Assembly (NCBI GenBank): GCA_050943615.1
Contig: JBMNPN010000055.1
Span: 1-16,091 of the forward strand
Length of the DNA: 16,091 nt
Direction of reading: 5' to 3'
DNA from: CACZQA01 sp050943615
GTDB taxonomy: Bacteria; Actinomycetota; Coriobacteriia; Coriobacteriales; QAMH01
The position numbers were made by a program, and so were the translations under genes. Under the pieces are notes generated by a model, which was given only the letters and a program-made list of their open reading frames with translations, was not told where the DNA came from and did not search any database. Below are positions 6,599 through 14,213 of the stretch, one piece after another. Position 1 is the first letter of the stretch. Each line of letters starts with the position of its first letter.

Positions 6599-7381
6599 GT
6601 GAGGATTCATCGTGAATGCGGCCAACATAAGTCGTGCTCAATGTGGCGCGGTGGCAGCACCCTCAAGCTGCTGCTGTCAGCTGTTCTGAGCGTGCTTGTG
6701 GCAGCCTGCCTGGCCTTGCAGCCGGGCGCTGCATCAGCCGCTTCGACTTATGATTCCGTGACCGCGGAGATTCCCGTTACGGTGAAAGTATCGGGCAGCG
6801 CCGCCGCTCTTACGCCGACATTCACGTTCGAAATAACGCCCAGCAGCGGCGAGACGGTCTCCCCAGGTTCGTACAAGGTAAGTACTAGTGGCGCAGGAAC
6901 GGCCACGTTCACTGCCAGCTTCGACGAGGTGGGCGAACACCACTACACCGTCAAGCAAGTTGTCGGAAGCGCTGATGGGTGGACGTACGATGAAGAGACC
7001 TACAACGTCACGGTTTACGTCTACAACATGGGAAGCCAGGATGCCGATGCGCTGAAGACGCTCGTGACAATCGAGGACAGCGATGGCTACAAGGCCGAAT
7101 CCTGCACCTTCACGAACAGCTACAAGGCAAGTACGGCTAACAGTAAAGGCAGCTCGGCGGATACTGAGGACAACTCAGCTGACAGCGAGAGCGGCACGGC
7201 TGCCTATGAAACAAGTACAGCAAGCCAGACCAGCTCTGACACCTCCGCCTCCAGCGATGAGGCTGAAACACCCAATACTGGCGATAACGCTGTCGTAGAG
7301 TTCGCGCTTGCATTGCTCGCCATCGGATTGGCGGCAATCACGCTCGGGCTTGTCTGCGCAAGGCGCCACAGCGAGCAATAG
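6599..7381 (+). CDS. Basal/minor pilin with Spy0128-like domain and TPNTGD sorting signal
   Basis: A 260-aa surface protein. The signal peptide is long, ending near residue 48 (GAASAA). Residues 53-176 form one Spy0128-type pilin domain: AEIPVTVKVSG with Lys63, FTASFDEVGEHHYTVKQ, WTYDEETYNVTVYVY and CTFTNSY with Asn173. The strand that normally ends in the catalytic Glu ends in Gln120. Residues 177-222 are a Ser/Thr/Asp/Glu-rich stalk. TPNTGD (224-229), a hydrophobic segment and ARRHSEQ follow. GTG 6599 is used because AGGAAAG (6590-6596) sits close upstream; ATG 6642 is possible but lacks a site. Last in the operon, it matches the place of FctB, the basal pilin that is joined to the cell wall by the housekeeping sortase. 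Its TPxTGD signal differs from those of the other two pilins, in line with that role. Confidence 0.8.
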   Translation: MRIHRECGQHKSCSMWRGGSTLKLLLSAVLSVLVAACLALQPGAASAASTYDSVTAEIPVTVKVSGSAAALTPTFTFEITPSSGETVSPGSYKVSTSGAGTATFTASFDEVGEHHYTVKQVVGSADGWTYDEETYNVTVYVYNMGSQDADALKTLVTIEDSDGYKAESCTFTNSYKASTANSKGSSADTEDNSADSESGTAAYETSTASQTSSDTSASSDEAETPNTGDNAVVEFALALLAIGLAAITLGLVCARRHSEQ

Positions 7382-7429
7382 CCCCCGCGTCATGCGAGTG
7401 ACAACTCAATACTTCCCTTCATAACAAAC

Positions 7430-7468
7430 GGTGCCCCGGACCAACTCGAGGTCCGGGGCACCTGCTTT
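7430..7468. terminator. Strong intrinsic terminator of the pilus operon, possibly bidirectional
   Basis: GGTGCCCCGGACC (7430-7442) and GGTCCGGGGCACC (7450-7462) form a perfect 13-bp stem with a 7-nt loop, followed by TGCTTTT on the plus strand. It sits between the convergent pilus operon and the minus-strand adhesin. In the minus direction the stem is followed by CGTTTGTTATG, which has fewer T residues, so termination there is less certain. Confidence 0.9.
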
Positions 7469-7498
7469 TCCCAGCGCGCTCTTTTTCCTAGCGCTCAG

Positions 7499-10400
7499 CT
7501 ACTTCTTCGTATGAGCCGCCGAGTCGTCCCTTGCCGAGCGGCGCCTCATCACTGCGAGCACGCAAATCACGGCAGCGACCAGCGCCAGCGCCAGCACCAG
7601 GGGAAGAAGGAAGGTGCTGTCGCTCGTCTCGGGGGAGCTGGCCTCGGATGCGTTCGTCGCCGATGCGTCGCTGTCATCATCAGACTGCGACTGGTTGGCC
7701 TTCGCATTGCTCGCCAGCCCCGAGTTCTTGTTCTTGCTCGCTTTCGCAGCTGTCTTGGGTTTGTGCGTATTGGTGATCGTGAAGCCGTCCGGGGCGTCTC
7801 CGGTGATGGCTGACTTATAGCCGTCGGGCACGTCAGTTTCCGCGACCGTGTAGGCCACTGCCTTCCCACCGTTGTTGGCATTGAGGCCGGACCAGGTATA
7901 GGCCCACGAGTTGTCCTCGCTGAGCACGACCGGGTCGCCGTACGCAGAGCCGTTGGCGTAGAGCTGGACGGTGACCGAGTCAGGGCGCGTTCCGTCCTTA
8001 TCCTTGGAGTCCTTCCAGACCTTGTTCACGGAAACCGATGTCGTCGCAGGCGTGTGAGTGTTCGTGATGGTGTAGCCACTCGAGGCGTCTCCGGTGATGG
8101 CGGAGGTGTAGCCGTCGGGAACCGTGGCCTCCTCGACGGTGTAGGTGTACTCGTGCCCGTCGGTGGGGTCGTACTTCGCCAGGTCATCGAAGGAGAAGGA
8201 CCAGGTGCCGTCTGCCGCTGCGGTCACCTTCTGGGAATCGGCTATGGTGCCGTCCCTGAGCAGGTCGACGCCCACCAAGTCGGGGCGCAGGCCGTCGCGG
8301 TCGCCGTCGTCGTTCCACACAACGGTGCCCGAGACGTCGACCGTCTCGGTGTTCGTGTTGGTGATGATGTAGCCGCTCGACGCGTCTCCGGTAATTTTAG
8401 TGGAATAGTTCTCCACGGCGTCCTCGGTGACGCTGTAGGCGATCTCGTTGCCGTTTGAGTACTTGGCCACGTCGTCGAACGAGCCGGACCAGTCATTTTC
8501 CGAGCTCAGCGTGAGGGTCTGGCTGGTGTCGACGCCGTCGGCGTAGAGGTGCACGGTGACGGCACCGCCCTCGGGACCGACCCACTTCTTGGTCACGGGG
8601 ACGTCGACGGTCTCCGGCGTGTGCGTGTTGGTGACGGTGTAGCCGCTCTCTGCGCTGCCGGTAACCTTGGACGTGTAACCTTGCGGCACGTCGGCCTCCT
8701 CGACGGTGTAGGCGTACTCGTGGCCGTCGGCGGGGTCGTACTTCGCCAGGTCCTCGAAGGAGAAGGACCAGGTGCCGTCCTCGCTGGCGGTCACCGTCTG
8801 GGAGTCGGCCACCACGTCGTCACGGAGCAGGTTGACGGTCACCGAGTCGGGGCGGAGCCCGTCCTGATCGTCGGAGTCGTCCCAGGCCTTGGTGCCGGAC
8901 ACGTCGACCGTCTCGGTGTTCGTGTTGGTGATGGTGTAGCCGCTCGAGGCGTCGCCGGTAATTTTAGTGGAATAGTTCTCCACGGCGTCCTCGGTGACGC
9001 TGTAGGCGATCTCGTTACCGTTGGAGTACTTGGCCACGTCGTCGAACGAGCCGGACCAGTCATTTTCCGAGCTCAGCGTGAGGGTCTGGCTGGTGTCGAC
9101 GCCGTCGGCGTAGAGGTGAACGGTGACGGCACCGCCCTCGGGTCCGACCCACTTCTTGGTCACGGGGACGTCGACGGTCTCCGGCGTGTGCGTGTTGGTG
9201 ACGGTGTAGCCGGAGGAGGCGTCGCCGGTGACAGCGGCAGTGTAGCCTGTAGGCTCGTTGACCTCCTTGACGGTGTACTCGATTTCCTCGCCGTCGGAAT
9301 ACTTGTCCAGGTCGCTCCAGGTGTGCTCCCAGGCGTTGTCCGAGCTGAGGGTGATTACGTTGCCATAGGCCTCGCCGTCGGCGTAGAGCTGCACGTTGAT
9401 GGAGTCGGGCCTCAGCCCGTCCTGGTCGCCGCCGTCTTCCCATACCTTCGAGACCGACACCGAGGTCGTCGCGGGGGTGTGGGTGTTGGTGATCGTGTAG
9501 TGACCCGACTCGTCACTGGAGACCACCGAGGTGTAGCCATCGGGGACGTCCGCCTCCTCGACGGTGTAGGTGTACTCGTGGGAGTCCTCGTCGTCGAGGC
9601 TGTACTTCAGTAGGCCATTGAAAGAGAAGTGCCAGGTACCGCCGTCTCCTACCGTCACCGTCTGGGTATCAACAACCTCCTCGTCCTGGAGCAGGTTGAC
9701 GGTGACCGAGTCGGGTCTCAGGCCGTCCTGGTCGTCGGAGTCGTCCCAGACCTTGGTGCCGGAGATGCTGATTAGCTGGGTGTTGATGACCACGAAGCTT
9801 AGTTCAGTGTCGCTGACTTCTGTGGGGTCGGTAACTGCCGTCGTGTACCCATCGATACTGTCCTCGGTTACGCCGTATTCAATTTCGCTACCATTGGAGT
9901 CATATTTTGGAAGCCCGGTGAAGGTATACGTCCATCCATCGTCGGAAGTCACTTCATGGCTTGCAACTACTTCCTCGTCTTCTCCTTTCACCACGACGTG
10001 CACACTGGCAGATTCTCTCTCCTCCTTAATCCATTCCACTGATACCGTGATGGAAATCGTTGTGGGAGAGTCCTTCAGAGTGTAATTCGCCCCAACAGAA
10101 GATATGTTGTTGCTGATGTTGCTGGAGTCGGCCTCGGAACTGCTGGCTTCCTCGCTGCTGCTGGCAGACACTGCTTCAGAGCTGCTTTCCGCGCTCTCGG
10201 AATCGGAATCTGAGGTTGAGGCTGCCGCAGTGCTTGCGCTGGACTCATCCTCGGAGCTGCTCTCTGCGCTGCTCGCCGAGCTGCTTTCGGAGCTGCTGGC
10301 AATATTGCTCGCCGAGCTACTGGCTGCACTGCTTTCAGAACTGCTGGTAGCATCGACGCTCTCAGCCGAATCGGAACTTGAAGACGTCTCCTCGAGAGCA

Positions 10401-10513
10401 ACAGAGCTGCTGCCCTCTTGTGCTGCTATGGCTTGAATCGCGACTGTGGGTACGCAGATACTGGCAACCAGAATCGCACCTAGCAAGCAGCACAGCTTCT
10501 TCCTTGTCTTCAT
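7499..10513 (-). CDS. Large adhesin with Ser-rich N-terminus and eight Cna-B domains
   Basis: A 1004-aa precursor. The signal peptide is about residues 1-31 (AIQAIAA), followed by a Ser/Ala/Glu/Asp low-complexity segment to about 135. Eight Cna-B domains of about 90 residues follow, recognised by [S/V]-x-K-x-W starts, RPDSVTVNL, the YTVxE strand and TITNTHT ends. Cna-B domains are rigid stalk modules with Lys-Asn isopeptide bonds. Domains 1 (VSVEW) and 7 (GTVVW) have Val where the linking Lys should be. Domains 4 and 6 are almost identical and come from a duplicated segment. A Lys/Ala/Ser linker leads to SPETSD (960-965), a hydrophobic segment and RRRSARDDSAAHTKK. The sorting motif has Ser964 in place of Gly. 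ATG 10513 is preferred, with AGGGG at 10523-10527 upstream; a TTG at 10519 is too close to it. The gene is convergent with the pilus operon and has its own promoter region next to array 2. Confidence 0.9.
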   Translation of the reverse strand: MKTRKKLCCLLGAILVASICVPTVAIQAIAAQEGSSSVALEETSSSSDSAESVDATSSSESSAASSSASNIASSSESSSASSAESSSEDESSASTAAASTSDSDSESAESSSEAVSASSSEEASSSEADSSNISNNISSVGANYTLKDSPTTISITVSVEWIKEERESASVHVVVKGEDEEVVASHEVTSDDGWTYTFTGLPKYDSNGSEIEYGVTEDSIDGYTTAVTDPTEVSDTELSFVVINTQLISISGTKVWDDSDDQDGLRPDSVTVNLLQDEEVVDTQTVTVGDGGTWHFSFNGLLKYSLDDEDSHEYTYTVEEADVPDGYTSVVSSDESGHYTITNTHTPATTSVSVSKVWEDGGDQDGLRPDSINVQLYADGEAYGNVITLSSDNAWEHTWSDLDKYSDGEEIEYTVKEVNEPTGYTAAVTGDASSGYTVTNTHTPETVDVPVTKKWVGPEGGAVTVHLYADGVDTSQTLTLSSENDWSGSFDDVAKYSNGNEIAYSVTEDAVENYSTKITGDASSGYTITNTNTETVDVSGTKAWDDSDDQDGLRPDSVTVNLLRDDVVADSQTVTASEDGTWSFSFEDLAKYDPADGHEYAYTVEEADVPQGYTSKVTGSAESGYTVTNTHTPETVDVPVTKKWVGPEGGAVTVHLYADGVDTSQTLTLSSENDWSGSFDDVAKYSNGNEIAYSVTEDAVENYSTKITGDASSGYIITNTNTETVDVSGTVVWNDDGDRDGLRPDLVGVDLLRDGTIADSQKVTAAADGTWSFSFDDLAKYDPTDGHEYTYTVEEATVPDGYTSAITGDASSGYTITNTHTPATTSVSVNKVWKDSKDKDGTRPDSVTVQLYANGSAYGDPVVLSEDNSWAYTWSGLNANNGGKAVAYTVAETDVPDGYKSAITGDAPDGFTITNTHKPKTAAKASKNKNSGLASNAKANQSQSDDDSDASATNASEASSPETSDSTFLLPLVLALALVAAVICVLAVMRRRSARDDSAAHTKK
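8334..8645 (-). repeat. Duplicated Cna-B segment, copy 1
   Basis: This 312-bp segment of the minus-strand adhesin recurs at 8901-9212 with about seven differences by eye. The offset of 567 bp is exactly 189 codons, so the repeating unit is a pair of Cna-B domains and the frame is kept. The copies cover one domain starting VPVTKKWVGPEGG and the start of the next. Such long near-identity suggests recent duplication or gene conversion, and the domain number may vary between strains. Confidence 0.9.
8901..9212 (-). repeat. Duplicated Cna-B segment, copy 2
   Basis: Partner of the copy at 8334-8645. The differences are scattered single bases, for example at the codon that reads Thr here and Ile in copy 1 (GYTITN versus GYIITN). 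The domain that follows copy 2 keeps the isopeptide Lys (GTKAW), while the one following copy 1 has lost it (GTVVW). Confidence 0.9.
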
Positions 10514-10785
10514 TATCAACCACCCCTAAGGTTATTGAGCAAATACGCCAACTACTCGTATTCGCTCAGACCCTGTGTCCAAGAACTTGGCTGTCGCCTT
10601 GTCGAACGATGAGAATCAGCATTCTGTCCCCGCGAAAGGACGCGCACCTAGGGCGGTTCGGAAAGCTAAAGCGCATCTCCTCTCAACTAAGCTGCCACGC
10701 AATAAAAATACTATCATTTCCATCTGAATACGAACTGAAGCCGCAGGTAATTTCTCTATGCCTTATTGGAACAGCCCGATATATG
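10514..10785. other. Intergenic stretch: leader of the minus-strand adhesin
   Basis: No gene is supported here. The minus strand should hold the promoter of the 1004-aa adhesin, but I see no convincing -35/-10 pair; TTGGAC followed 16 nt later by TACGAG, near 10560-10590, is the best weak candidate. An AGAAT-CAGC-ATTCT hairpin lies near 10611-10625. The part nearest array 2 (about 10690-10770) is AT-rich. Confidence 0.4.
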
Positions 10786-11345
10786 GCGCATCGAACCCGC
10801 GGACGTGAGCGACCGAAATCGACCACCAGCGACCCCTCGGTGCAGATTGCGCGCCGAAGCCCGTTACGTGGGCGAATATTTGCATCGAACCCATGGACGT
10901 GGTCGACCACCCAGCGCCCCTCGATGAAGCGCGCGCCGAAGCCCGCCACGTGGGCGACCGCTCGGGCTCTCTCGATACAAGCGGCGCATTGAACCGCGCT
11001 GCGTGAACACGCACCAACCCAGGTTCTGCGAACGCTGCACGGAAGTCCTGCTCGTGTGCGCGCACGTCGGCAAGTTGCGCGCGAAAATCCGCGCACGTGC
11101 GGAAGTTCGGCACATTTCGGTCTCGATTCTTCGCGGAAGTCCCGCTCGTGTGCACACACTAAGGGCAGTTCCGTGCAACCTGCGCCGAAGCCCGCCACGT
11201 GGGCGACCGAAATCGACCACCTGATGCCTTTCGATGCAACATCCTGCGCCGAAGCCCGCCACGTGGGCGGATGCCCGCATCGAACCCATGGACGTGGTCG
11301 ACCACCAGCCGCCCCTCGATGCACCCAGCGCCGAAGCCCGTGAAG
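10786..11345 (-). repeat. Palindrome-cored repeat array 2 (inverted relative to array 1)
   Basis: Read on the minus strand, this stretch has the same units as array 1: GTGGTCGACCAC cores (10901-10910 and about 11294-11305), GCCCACGT-type cores followed by GGGCTTCGGCGC, and TTCGATGC/GCATCGA flanks. The outer units are close to array 1. The middle (about 10990-11165) is more diverged but still centred on self-complementary cores: TGCGTG-AA-CACGCA (11000-11013), GTGCGCGCAC (11056-11065), CGCACGTGCG (11092-11101) and GTGTGCACAC (11148-11157). It lies between the promoters of the minus-strand Cna-B adhesin and the plus-strand beta-helix adhesin. Open frames cross it, but none keeps one phase through the units, so it is treated as non-coding. 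Confidence 0.85.
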
Positions 11346-11519
11346 GACGATTCGATTACTGCCCAATCTAATTAACTTTATACTTAAACAAAATTGTCAA
11401 TACTGGGTACGGATATCATTTCGTGTGCTATTGTAAATCTAGGTAATTTCTAATTGTTTTTGAGCGTTTCGCTGCAAATGATTGGGATTTTCTAGCAGTA
11501 GCGAAATGGGGGATTTCAA
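11346..11519 (+). promoter_or_regulatory. AT-rich leader with candidate promoter of the beta-helix adhesin
   Basis: The base composition drops sharply to AT-rich directly after array 2, as it does after array 1. TGTGCTATTGT (11424-11434) looks like an extended -10 element. TTGTCA at 11394 is a possible -35, but its spacing to the -10 candidates is poor. GGGGGA (11508-11513) lies 6 nt before the ATG at 11520 and sets that start. The exact promoter is uncertain. Confidence 0.35.
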
Positions 11520-14132
11520 ATGGGGAAAAAGTTCTTTACACTCCTGATGACCGTCATGGTATCAGTAGTTTGCATTGCTGGTTTTACGGGAATTGTCTTT
11601 GCCGCTTCCTCGGACCCCACCGTCTACGTCAACGGATCGACCGGGTCAGATGACAACACCGGGACTAAAGACGAGCCCGTAAAGACGTTCCAAAAGGCAA
11701 AAGAGCTCCTGGAGAGCCAACATGCGGATGCCATATACGTCACCGGCGCTCTCACGGTGAGTACGGATTCCGAGACTTGGGATCTTGATGGGAAGTCCCT
11801 CGTCCGCGATCCCGATTACCACGGTACCCTCGTGAAAATCGGGCAGGGCCGCAACCTCACTTTGACGGACATCGTCATTGATGGCAACTCCAGCAACGGA
11901 GCATCGGGCGTCAAGAGCTCCTATAACAACAGCGGGTCGCTGATTTCCATCCGTGGCGGCGGCAACGACAACGACCCGACTCTGACGGTAGGCGAAGGCG
12001 CCGTGCTGAAAGACAACACCATCTCGAGCACGGGCAGCTGGTATCCCGATTCCGGTGGTGCCGTGTACGCCTCCAATGCGAAGGTTTACATAGAAGGCGG
12101 CACAATCACCAATAACGAGACCGTCTGGGGCGGCGGCATCTACGCCACGGGACCGAGCTCGAAAGTCATCATGTCCGACGGGTCGATCACGGGCAATCGC
12201 GCCATCGACGGCACCATATCCAGCTCCAACGTATCCCGTTCCTATGGCGGCTCTGGTGGCGGCATCTGCCTGATGAGCGGTGCCGATATGGAATTTTCAG
12301 GCGGAACTATCTCCAACAATTCCGCTGCTGAGAGGGGCGGCGGCATTTCGCTCGCCACATCGTATGGCGCTTCATACGACAGCCCCGAGCTGACCATGAC
12401 CGGCGGCACCATCGACGGAAATACGGCGGGCGCAGCCGGGGGTGGCATCTTTGTCCAGGCAGGCTACTCCGCTTCGGGCAACAACGGCAAGCCCACGTAC
12501 GCCATCGCCACTATCTCCGGTGGCACTCTCACCAACAACAAGATGACGGGCAAGGGCAAGGGAAATGACGCCTTTGGCGGAGGCGCCATATACGTGAACG
12601 GCTTCAGCCGTAGCGAATCCGGTTTTCACAACGGAGAGCTCTACCTGTCGAATGCCGAGATCACGGACAACCAGGCAAAAATCGCCGGTGGAGGATACGC
12701 CGCATGCCCCGTCTCCGAAACGAAGATCGTCTTGAAGAACGGCGTCGCAATCTATGGCAATTCCTCTGAAGAGGCAAAGGACATCTACATTCTCGCAAGC
12801 TATGCCTACGGTGCTCACAGCGGCAACCCCAAGTACGAGATATCGCCCTCCATGCTCGGTGGCGGAGCCTATCGCTGGTGCTACGAGAACGGCAACGAGG
12901 TGCCCCTGAACAAACTTTCCGGCTATCTGCGCGCGATATTCCAACAGGAGCTGAGGCTGCACACGAATGTCACCTCTGATGACCCCGGCGTGAAGAAGGC
13001 GCATTCGCTCGCGAAGGTTTTCATCACCGGCAACACCTCCAGCACCCGCGGCGGAGGAATCGGATCGAACGGCTCGGTGTTCGTGGGCACGGGTACGGAA
13101 ACGACGCAGGTGAGCGTCACCAAGACCTGGGTCGATGCGAACGATTCCGATGATGTGCGCCCCTCGGACGTGAAAGTGGAGCTCTATCGGAATGGCGAGT
13201 ACGTGGGCTACCGCTCGGTATCGGCTGACGAGAACGGCACCTGGACGGCGACGTTCGGCAACCTCCCGAAGGCGGATTCCGAGGGAAACGACTACGTGTA
13301 CACGGTTAAGGAGCGCTCGGTGGACGGGTACAGCTCCCAGGTCTCCGGGAGCGCCTCCACAGGGTACACGATCAAAAATACCCGGACGGTGGACATCCCC
13401 GTGACCAAGAAGTGGGTCGGGCCCAAGGAAAGCGCCGTCACCGTGCACCTGTACGCCAACGGCGCCGACACCGGAAAGACGCTCGCCTTGAACGCCGACA
13501 ATGACTGGACCCAGTCTTTCTCCGACCTGGCCAAGTACGACTCCGAGGGCAGCGAGATTTCCTACACGGTCGCAGAGGACGTGCCGGCAAACTACAGCGT
13601 CTCCATCACCGGCGATGTCTCGAGCGGCTTCACCATCACGAACACGAATACCGAGACCATCGACATATCGGTGCAGAAGAAGTGGGTCGGGACAGCAGCC
13701 GGTCCGGTCACCATCCACCTGCTGGCAAACGGCGCGGACACCGGGCAGACCCTCGTGCTCAGCGAAGACAACAACTGGCAGGGATCTTTCACGGGTCTTT
13801 CCAAGTACGCTGACGACGGATCGCAGATCACGTACAGCATCACCGAAGACGAGGTCGACGGCTACGTTTCCGCCATCACCGGTTCGGCTGACGAGGGATT
13901 CGTGGTGACCAACACGAAGAAGAGCTTTGCCGTGGCATCGTCCCTCAAGACAACAGACGACGAGTCTGGAGACACGGGCGAGAGCGAAAGCGGGACTGCC
14001 GCAAGCGAAGCTGAGAGCTCGACGCCCGACACGGGGGACAGCACATCGATGACCCTTGGGCTGTTAGCACTTGCCTCCGCAGCCGTCGCGGCCGCCGCAG
14101 TCTCCAGGAGACGCGCTCGCCGCAACGAGTAG
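11520..14132 (+). CDS. Beta-helix adhesin with three Cna-B stalk domains and TPDTGD anchor
   Basis: An 870-aa surface protein. The signal peptide is about residues 1-29 (GIVFAA). Residues 32-520 are built of irregular repeats such as GGTITNN, GGGIYA, GGTIDGN and GGGIFV, typical of a right-handed parallel beta-helix of the kind found in pectate-lyase-like and adhesin proteins. Three Cna-B domains follow at about 528-622 (SVTKTW), 623-710 (PVTKKW) and 711-800 (SVQKKW), each with a linking Lys, a [TS]VxE or [SI]TE strand and a TNT or KNT end. A Ser/Glu/Thr linker leads to TPDTGD (835-840), a hydrophobic segment and RRRARRNE. The helix probably presents a ligand- or glycan-binding face; no catalytic residues are recognised. 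The gene is monocistronic, with its own leader and a terminator downstream. Its Cna-B domains 2 and 3 resemble the VTKKWVGP type in the 1004-aa adhesin. Confidence 0.88.
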   Translation: MGKKFFTLLMTVMVSVVCIAGFTGIVFAASSDPTVYVNGSTGSDDNTGTKDEPVKTFQKAKELLESQHADAIYVTGALTVSTDSETWDLDGKSLVRDPDYHGTLVKIGQGRNLTLTDIVIDGNSSNGASGVKSSYNNSGSLISIRGGGNDNDPTLTVGEGAVLKDNTISSTGSWYPDSGGAVYASNAKVYIEGGTITNNETVWGGGIYATGPSSKVIMSDGSITGNRAIDGTISSSNVSRSYGGSGGGICLMSGADMEFSGGTISNNSAAERGGGISLATSYGASYDSPELTMTGGTIDGNTAGAAGGGIFVQAGYSASGNNGKPTYAIATISGGTLTNNKMTGKGKGNDAFGGGAIYVNGFSRSESGFHNGELYLSNAEITDNQAKIAGGGYAACPVSETKIVLKNGVAIYGNSSEEAKDIYILASYAYGAHSGNPKYEISPSMLGGGAYRWCYENGNEVPLNKLSGYLRAIFQQELRLHTNVTSDDPGVKKAHSLAKVFITGNTSSTRGGGIGSNGSVFVGTGTETTQVSVTKTWVDANDSDDVRPSDVKVELYRNGEYVGYRSVSADENGTWTATFGNLPKADSEGNDYVYTVKERSVDGYSSQVSGSASTGYTIKNTRTVDIPVTKKWVGPKESAVTVHLYANGADTGKTLALNADNDWTQSFSDLAKYDSEGSEISYTVAEDVPANYSVSITGDVSSGFTITNTNTETIDISVQKKWVGTAAGPVTIHLLANGADTGQTLVLSEDNNWQGSFTGLSKYADDGSQITYSITEDEVDGYVSAITGSADEGFVVTNTKKSFAVASSLKTTDDESGDTGESESGTAASEAESSTPDTGDSTSMTLGLLALASAAVAAAAVSRRRARRNE

Positions 14133-14174
14133 CAGCTCACGCGGCAAGGTCTAGCACCGCATTTCAGCAAGAGG

Positions 14175-14213
14175 CCATCCCGTGGCAGGCATGCCCCCGC
14201 GGGATGGTTTTTT
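14175..14213 (+). terminator. Intrinsic terminator after the beta-helix adhesin
   Basis: CCATCCCG (14175-14182) pairs with CGGGATGG (14200-14207), followed by six T residues (14208-14213). The 17-nt loop can pair further inside (TGG with CCC/CC). It lies about 40 nt after the adhesin stop and downstream of the convergent DUF2000 gene. Confidence 0.88.

Noticed and set aside
8549..9613. A 354-residue plus-strand open frame opposite the Cna-B adhesin.
   Set aside because: It mirrors the Cna-B repeats in antisense and has no ribosome site or recognisable domain.
10683..11366. Open frames through array 2, including one of 227 residues on the minus strand.
   Set aside because: The units switch frame along the array as in array 1, and composition follows the repeats rather than codon structure.
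12372..13718. A 448-residue minus-strand open frame opposite the beta-helix adhesin.
   Set aside because: It is a shadow of a clearly recognised plus-strand gene with signal peptide, Cna-B domains and sorting motif, and its own product matches nothing.
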